This document shows positions 5,699-6,589 of a stretch of DNA of 6,589 bases, in pieces. Origin of the DNA: Actinomycetota bacterium (GTDB lineage: Bacteria; Actinomycetota; Actinomycetes; S36-B12). Where the stretch lies: the NCBI GenBank assembly GCA_009702725.1, contig WLHM01000071.1, positions 1 to 6,589 of the forward strand, given 5' to 3'. Position 1 is the first letter of the stretch, and every line of letters begins with the position of its first letter. A program made the position numbers and the translations under genes. The notes below the pieces were generated by a model. That model saw nothing but the letters and a program-made list of their open reading frames with translations. It did not search any database and was not told the origin of the DNA.

Positions 5699-6589
5699 GT
5701 GGTCAACCGTTTAAGTGATTCGACGAGTCCGTATCTACTTCAGCATGCCGACAACCCGGTTGACTGGTGGGAGTGGTCCGAAGCGGCGTTCGACGAGGCG
5801 CGTCGCCGCGACGTCCCAATTTTCCTGTCGATTGGCTATTCCGCTTGCCATTGGTGTCATGTCATGGCCCACGAATCATTTGAGGATCAGGCAATTGCCG
5901 ACTACTTAAATGCGAACTTTGTTTCTATCAAGGTTGATCGTGAGGAGCGCCCGGATATCGATTCGGTTTATATGGGCGTCACGGTGGCGATGACCGGCCA
6001 TGGCGGCTGGCCGATGACGGTGATCTTGGACCATGAAGCCCACCCGTTCTATGCGGGCACTTATTTTCCACCGACGCCGCGGCATGGGTTGCCCTCGTTC
6101 CCTCAGTTACTTTCGGCGGTTACTGATTCTTGGGCACAGCGACGCGATGAGGTATTGGCGGCGGGACAGCGCATCATCACCGCAATTAATGAACGAACTA
6201 TGCCAATGCAAGACGACGGGCCACCCGATGCTGCAGACCTCCGTGCGGCAGTGGCAGCCACCGAGCGCGAATTCGATTCGGCGCACGGCGGATTTGGCGG
6301 TGCACCGAAGTTTCCGCCATCCATGCTCCTTGAATTCCTCCTGCGTGAGGCGGCACGAACTGATGACGCATTCGCCTTAGCGATGGCCGAAAGAACACTC
6401 TCGGCGATGGCGCGCGGTGGGCTCTTTGATCAACTAGGTGGCGGTTTTGCTCGTTACTCGGTGGACGCGAACTGGGTGGTGCCACATTTTGAAAAGATGC
6501 TTTATGACAATGCCCTCCTGCTGCGGGTTTATGCGCATTGGTGGCGCTTGACTGGATCGGCACTTGCTGAGCGGGTGGTACGTCAGACA
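5699..6589 (+). CDS. YyaL/SPATA20-type thioredoxin-domain (DUF255) protein, partial (3' end beyond window)
   Basis: The first 297 codons of a family usually about 650-700 residues long; the frame is open to the right edge. The N-terminus has the family hallmark NRLSDSTSPYLLQHADNPVDW (starting at residue 3). The thioredoxin-like domain (about 20-165) carries SACHWCH at 48-54, with Cys50 and Cys53 in the active-site position; then KVDREERPDID (78-88), GHGGWPMTV (100-108) and AGTYFPP (119-125). The second domain, of the alpha/alpha six-barrel type, begins near 180 with GGFGGAPKFPPS (197-208), GGLFDQLGGGFARYSVD (240-256) and VPHFEKMLYDNALL (261-274). The role is not established; the CxxC motif suggests redox chemistry and the barrel resembles sugar-epimerase folds. 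The start is GTG at 5699, since an in-frame TGA at 5687 blocks longer versions; AAGG (5689-5692) sits 6 bases upstream. Probably co-transcribed with the aminotransferase. Confidence 0.93.
   Translation, partial: MVNRLSDSTSPYLLQHADNPVDWWEWSEAAFDEARRRDVPIFLSIGYSACHWCHVMAHESFEDQAIADYLNANFVSIKVDREERPDIDSVYMGVTVAMTGHGGWPMTVILDHEAHPFYAGTYFPPTPRHGLPSFPQLLSAVTDSWAQRRDEVLAAGQRIITAINERTMPMQDDGPPDAADLRAAVAATEREFDSAHGGFGGAPKFPPSMLLEFLLREAARTDDAFALAMAERTLSAMARGGLFDQLGGGFARYSVDANWVVPHFEKMLYDNALLLRVYAHWWRLTGSALAERVVRQT

Noticed and set aside
6198..6563. Minus-strand open frame of 121 codons
   Set aside because: It lies opposite highly conserved YyaL motifs and has no recognisable features.

Overview
The window reads as an ordinary chromosomal segment of a bacterium, most likely an actinobacterium of moderately high GC content. 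This rests on three things. The small methyltransferase has the look of actinobacterial relatives (an N-terminal WFTETD stretch and a C-terminal RFATWDLRPW stretch). One gene appears to start leaderless behind a TAnnnT -10 box. GTG starts are used. The lineage is an inference, because no rRNA or tRNA marker is present. There are seven protein genes in two divergent blocks, the two outermost cut by the window edges. No stretch of 300 bases lacks a gene.

Minus-strand block, read from 4161 down to 1: a UPF0114/YqhA-type four-helix membrane protein (3706-4161), a class I SAM-dependent methyltransferase (3089-3697), then after a 98-base gap a branched-chain-amino-acid-type (HAAT/Liv) ABC transporter in the order livG (2202-2990), livF (1498-2202), livH (609-1487) and livM (1-600, running off the left edge). 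The four transporter genes are tightly packed: livG and livF share one base, and the stop codons of livF and livH lie inside the Shine-Dalgarno sequences of livH and livM. LivG and LivF are the cytoplasmic ATPases, and LivH and LivM the two membrane permeases. The periplasmic or lipoprotein substrate-binding protein that must complete the importer is not in the window, so the substrate (branched-chain amino acids or another amide or amino acid) cannot be fixed.

Plus-strand block: a class III PLP-dependent aminotransferase resembling glutamate-1-semialdehyde aminomutase (4255-5682), then 16 bases later the first 297 codons of a YyaL/SPATA20-type thioredoxin-fold (DUF255) protein (5699 to the right edge). 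The two are probably co-transcribed. The 93-base interval 4162-4254 is the divergent control region for both blocks.

The most unusual item is in livM. Just after the conserved GGETGL loop the reading frame runs into an in-frame 15-bp tandem repeat encoding (I/L)-D-E-A-P pentapeptides, which continues off the left edge and is preceded by a strong GC-rich hairpin. The second is an atypical ABC signature in LivG, LPYPIQ, with proline where a glycine is expected. I found no phage, transposon, CRISPR, defence or biosynthetic system, and nothing that amounts to an undescribed multi-gene system.
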